The notes under the pieces were generated by a model. The model was given only the letters and a program-made list of their open reading frames with translations, was not told where the DNA came from and did not search any database. Made by a program: the position numbers and the translations under genes. From positions 1 through 30,470 of the IMG/VR virus record IMGVR_UViG_3300010885_016539: a stretch of DNA of 30,470 bases, one strand, 5' to 3'. The stretch is from a virus. Positions 27,561-30,470 of the stretch are shown in pieces; position 1 is the stretch's first letter, and every line of letters begins with the position of its first letter.

Positions 27561-29627
27561 TCAGGCGCCGGTGGAGCGGTAGATGAATCGGTAGTCCTTC
27601 ACTGCGCAGCCGAAGTCGAAGCGGGCCAGCAGGGTCAGGCCATCAGGATCCCGCTCAGTCACGGGGGTGATGGTCGGGCCGGGCTCGTCAGCCAGGTAGC
27701 CGTACACCAGGCCTTCCACTTTGCTGGGGGCAGAAGCGGCGTACCACTGGGTGGCGGAACCATCAAGGCGGGGCTCGACGATCAGCTGCATGGCACCGGC
27801 ATAAACGTTGGGGCCGGCTGCTCCGGTCAGCGCTGCAGGGGCGTAGCCGGTGGGATAGAGGAACTGCAGGGCAGTCGCTTCCAGATCGGTGGGAACGATC
27901 AGGTAGTCGGGGGTCAGGTTGACGGTGACACCCGAGATGTCCGTTTGCTTGCGCATGGCCTTCTTCGCGGCGTTGACACCAGCGATGCCAATCGCGCCGG
28001 TGCCGGTGTTGTTGTGGCCAGCGGCAAACAGGGCCTGACCGTCAACGGAGACGGTGGCGTTGCTGGTGATCTGGGCCCAGATCAGGTTGGACTCAAGGCG
28101 GCGGAAGCCGCGACCCAGATACTCAGGCGTGCGCTCCAGGGCGGACAGATCATCGTTAATTATCGCTTGCCTCGAAATCGTTACTTTGCGAGCATAAGTA
28201 GCGAGTTTCCAAGTAGCTTGCGCCTCCGTAAGTGTGCCTTTCTGGTATTCACCGCCTTCAAGCAGGGCCAGTGGGGCCAGGTCCGCGGCCAGAATCAGAT
28301 CCGTGCTTTGCTTGAAATCCGGGAGATTCTGCTGACGGGCGAGGGGCTTCCAGGTGTGGGGCTCTTCCTCATAGGCAGCGGTCAGGGTCTTGCCGGCCAG
28401 GTTGCTGAACAGCAGCGGGAAGTCCGACGTGCTGTGCATGGCCATCGCCACCAGATCGCTCTTAGAGCGGCCGGCGGTATTGATGCCGCGGCTCTCAGCG
28501 AAGATCCGCACGCACTCCATCAGGGAGTAGCCGCGATATTGCTTGCCAGCGTCGCCGATCTTGGCGCCGGGGTTGATGCGGGCTTCCAGCATCTCACCGA
28601 TGCCAGCCATCACCGAATCACCAGCGTCGCGGGTGACCTGGATACGGGCAGGGTGGCCAGCAGCACCAGCCCGGCCTTCGATCACCTGGGCGTGCGCGGT
28701 CACGATGTCCATGGCGACCTGGGCAAACGGCTTGCCGCCGTCAACCATGGCTTGCACCACATCAGCGGCCAGGCCGGCCGAGGCGGCACAGCGGCGGATG
28801 TCGGCTTCCCGGCGGAGGCCGGCGATGGTGGCGGATTCGGTGGAGGCGGCCACGGGCTGGGGAGCCTGAGCCTGGACGGTCACAGCCTCAGTCGCGGCGG
28901 CTGCCACGGGCTGCACCTCAGTGGTCGCGGCCGGTGCGCCCCCGGCCTGAGATTGCGAAGTCATTGGATTCAGGGAGGGATTGGGGTTTTCCTCTGGACT
29001 CAGACTAGGAAGTGCGGCCCAGCCCCTTAGCAGGGCGGCCTGGGCATTGGTGAAGCGACCGGCCGGGAACCGCGGCACGCTGGCGCGCACATCCACCGGG
29101 GCCACCACCTCATCGGCCAGGCCTGCTTCAACTGCGGCGGCTGCGGTGAAGCACGTCCCGGCGCCAGCGCCGGCGGCCATCCACTCATCTACCTGGGCCT
29201 CGGATGCGCCGGACTTGCGGGCGTAGGTCTGCCGGTAGCTGGCGCTGTAGGTGTCGAGCAGGTTGGCCGAAGTGCGCAGCGATTCGGCGTCGCCGGCTGC
29301 CAGGCTCCAGCAGTTGTGAATCATCATCAGGGCGTTGTCGGGCATCACCACCCGATCGCCAGCCATTGCCACCATTGAGCCAGCCGAGGCCGCGACGCCA
29401 TCGATGATCACAGTCTTCTTGCCGGGATAGCGGGCGAGGATGTCGTGGATGGCCAGGCCCTCCCCGGCGTCGCCGCCATAGCTGAACAGGTTGATCGTCA
29501 CGTCCCGGCCGCCGGTCTGCTCCAGGGCCCGGGCCACATCGGCGGCCAGCACGTCAATGCCCACATCTCCATAGAGCTGCAGGACCGGGGCGGTAATCGC
29601 CGCTTTCACCGTCACGCCGAGAGTCAT
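27561..29627 (-). CDS. ClpP-like head protease fused to the major capsid protein
   Basis: 688 residues. Residues 10-200 are a ClpP/S14-type serine protease: INLFSYGGDAGEGLAIHD, GVAASAGSMVAMAG with Ser81 as likely nucleophile, and MMIHN with His104. Residues about 205-330 are an Ala/Gln/Pro-rich linker and a helical, scaffold-like part (IAGLRREADIRRCAASAGL). Residues about 330-688 are the capsid protein (IFAESRGINTAGRSKSDLVAMAMHSTSDFPLLF, RKVTISRQAIINDDLSALERTPEYLGRGFRRLE, DEPGPTITPVTERDPDGLTLLARFDFG). Such fusions are known in phages; the protease removes itself and the linker in the procapsid. It starts 41 bases after the portal stop. Confidence 0.88.
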   Translation of the reverse strand: MTLGVTVKAAITAPVLQLYGDVGIDVLAADVARALEQTGGRDVTINLFSYGGDAGEGLAIHDILARYPGKKTVIIDGVAASAGSMVAMAGDRVVMPDNALMMIHNCWSLAAGDAESLRTSANLLDTYSASYRQTYARKSGASEAQVDEWMAAGAGAGTCFTAAAAVEAGLADEVVAPVDVRASVPRFPAGRFTNAQAALLRGWAALPSLSPEENPNPSLNPMTSQSQAGGAPAATTEVQPVAAAATEAVTVQAQAPQPVAASTESATIAGLRREADIRRCAASAGLAADVVQAMVDGGKPFAQVAMDIVTAHAQVIEGRAGAAGHPARIQVTRDAGDSVMAGIGEMLEARINPGAKIGDAGKQYRGYSLMECVRIFAESRGINTAGRSKSDLVAMAMHSTSDFPLLFSNLAGKTLTAAYEEEPHTWKPLARQQNLPDFKQSTDLILAADLAPLALLEGGEYQKGTLTEAQATWKLATYARKVTISRQAIINDDLSALERTPEYLGRGFRRLESNLIWAQITSNATVSVDGQALFAAGHNNTGTGAIGIAGVNAAKKAMRKQTDISGVTVNLTPDYLIVPTDLEATALQFLYPTGYAPAALTGAAGPNVYAGAMQLIVEPRLDGSATQWYAASAPSKVEGLVYGYLADEPGPTITPVTERDPDGLTLLARFDFGCAVKDYRFIYRSTGA

Positions 29628-29639
29628 TGCCTGATCGTC

Positions 29640-29664
29640 ACTGAGATCAGGCTACGGAGGGTGA
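29640..29664 (-). promoter_or_regulatory. TAGCCT motif upstream of the protease-capsid gene
   Basis: The minus strand has CCGTAGCCTGATC in the short gap before the protease-capsid ATG at 29627. TAGCCT would serve as a -10 box, with a leader of about 18 bases. It coincides with a degenerate copy (29647-29664, TCACCCT-CCGT-AGCCTGA) of the inverted-repeat family. No strong -35 box was found. Confidence 0.25.
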
Positions 29665-29668
29665 GGTG

Positions 29669-30470
29669 TTAGGGCGCCGCAGGTGGTAGCTCCACCGTAT
29701 CGTCTTCTGCATCGCTCCCCGGATCCGGCGCCGAGCTGATGAAGCCCGACCCCACCGGCCGCGCCTGGGTTACGCCGGAGTCTGACACCAGGCCAGCATC
29801 TACGCTCAGGGTCAGGCCGGCGGCCTTGGCTCTGTCCATATCGGCGGCCAGTTCGGTGATGATCTCCTCGGGCACATAGCCAAACGACCGCTGCACCTCG
29901 GACAGACTCATGATCCCGGCCCGCACCGCACTGATCAGCGCCGGGATCTCGCGGGGCGGATCGACCATTTCCCGGCGCGGCGGGGTGTGGGTCCACTCCA
30001 TTGGACCCTTGAGCAGGCCCGTCATCCGCGACAGCTCGTCATGCCAGCGGCACACCGGGTTGAGCATTCCAGGGACTGAGACCTTGCCGCGCAGGTAGGC
30101 GATTCGGCGGGAGAACTCAAGCCAGCCGCCACGGAAACTTGAAAAGTTGACGTTGCTTAGGTCACCCGTCATCGACTCGTAGGTGATTTCGTAGGCCGCT
30201 GCGACCGCGTGGGCGTACTCGCGGTGCGTGCTCACGAAATCGCCGGAGCTTGGTGGGCTGAACGCCTGGAAGTTGCGCCCTGGAGGCAGGTGCTCCACCG
30301 CTCCAGGTTCAATGGTGTCGAATGCAATGCCGGTCTTGTTCGGGTCTTGCTCGCCATCCATATCGGTGACGACGCCAAAGAAACAAGCGGCGATCTTGTC
30401 CTTCATCTGCTGGGCGGCCCTGATGTCGCCCATGTCGCGCAGGGTCAGGATCGCCGCGGTGCCAAACGGC
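29669..30470 (-). CDS. Portal protein (lambda B family), truncated by window edge
   Basis: About 267 C-terminal residues; the frame stays open to the edge of the window, so the start is outside. PFGTAAILTLRDMGDIRAAQQMKDKIAACFFGVV matches the lambda-type portal pattern for the region around the core helices. It is followed by PGAVEHLPPGRNFQAFSPPSSGDFVSTHREYAHAVAAAYEITYESMTGDLSNVNFSSFRGGWLEFSR, with the family's ASAL-like spacing and Tyr/Ser motif. The C-terminal 60 residues are Pro/Asp-rich. The portal is the dodecameric ring for DNA passage at one vertex of the head. Terminase genes are expected just beyond the window. Confidence 0.9.
   Translation of the reverse strand, partial: PFGTAAILTLRDMGDIRAAQQMKDKIAACFFGVVTDMDGEQDPNKTGIAFDTIEPGAVEHLPPGRNFQAFSPPSSGDFVSTHREYAHAVAAAYEITYESMTGDLSNVNFSSFRGGWLEFSRRIAYLRGKVSVPGMLNPVCRWHDELSRMTGLLKGPMEWTHTPPRREMVDPPREIPALISAVRAGIMSLSEVQRSFGYVPEEIITELAADMDRAKAAGLTLSVDAGLVSDSGVTQARPVGSGFISSAPDPGSDAEDDTVELPPAAP

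Noticed and set aside
28920-28964. Internal start (ATG 28964) giving a separate scaffold or capsid protein
   Set aside because: The upstream bases are CCTCCC-rich on the coding strand, the wrong sense for a ribosome-binding site; a TAGTCT box lies nearby but is not enough.
1-30470. tRNA genes, CRISPR arrays, insertion sequences
   Set aside because: No cloverleaf-like sequences with a GTTCRA T-loop, no regularly spaced short repeats with unique spacers, and no transposase motifs were seen.

Overview
The window looks like most of a lambda-type (siphovirus) prophage in a GC-rich cyanobacterium. I think a Synechococcus/Cyanobium-like host is most likely. The reasons are five copies of the cyanobacterial HIP1 octamer GCGATCGC (starting at 2165, 5702, 18617, 20674 and 22369), a sigma factor of the cyanobacterial primary/group-2 type, and a small NblA-like protein. 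The window starts inside a serine integrase gene and ends inside the portal gene. The left attachment site, terminase and any replication genes must therefore lie outside it.

Rightward (early/regulatory) arm, 2-4538. It holds the C-terminal part of a large serine recombinase, then a helix-turn-helix regulator, then a compact operon of seven small genes. The operon contains an unknown protein, two overlapping small ORFs, a ribbon-helix-helix protein, a single-stranded-DNA-binding protein with an acidic tail, a 50-residue membrane protein, and last a full sigma-70-family factor. A sigma-70-like promoter with a perfect 8-4-8 palindrome between its -35 and -10 boxes sits just upstream (1524-1553). 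The simplest reading is a switch: the regulator represses the early operon, and the operon's last gene redirects host RNA polymerase to late genes.

Leftward (late) arm, 30470 down to about 4492, all on the minus strand and mostly overlapping or a few bases apart. In order of transcription: portal, a fused ClpP-like protease/major capsid protein, a DUF2190-type decoration protein, and a head-tail joining protein. Next comes an inserted block of about 8 kb of receptor-binding genes: a collagen-like fibre, a glycine-rich adhesin, a chaperone-like protein, a 1123-residue fibre, a six-repeat beta-propeller, and a second chaperone-like paralogue. Then come two small membrane proteins, the tail terminator, a 57-residue protein, the tail tube, the G and GT tail chaperones with a clear -1 frameshift site, the tape measure, and the M, L, K, I and J tail-tip genes. 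The arm ends with another fibre, an L,D-transpeptidase-fold enzyme in the lysis-gene position, a metallophosphoesterase and the NblA-like protein. The two arms converge at about 4490-4540.

Most interesting points: the host-like sigma factor closing the early operon; the palindrome-embedded promoter; a family of 18-bp imperfect inverted repeats oriented with transcription in both arms, including a 21-base exact match; the propeller adhesin whose variable loop codons are all NNC; the NblA-like gene; and the exact G/GT frameshift signal. No tRNA, rRNA, CRISPR array, IS element or reverse transcriptase was seen. No stretch over 300 bases lacks a gene.
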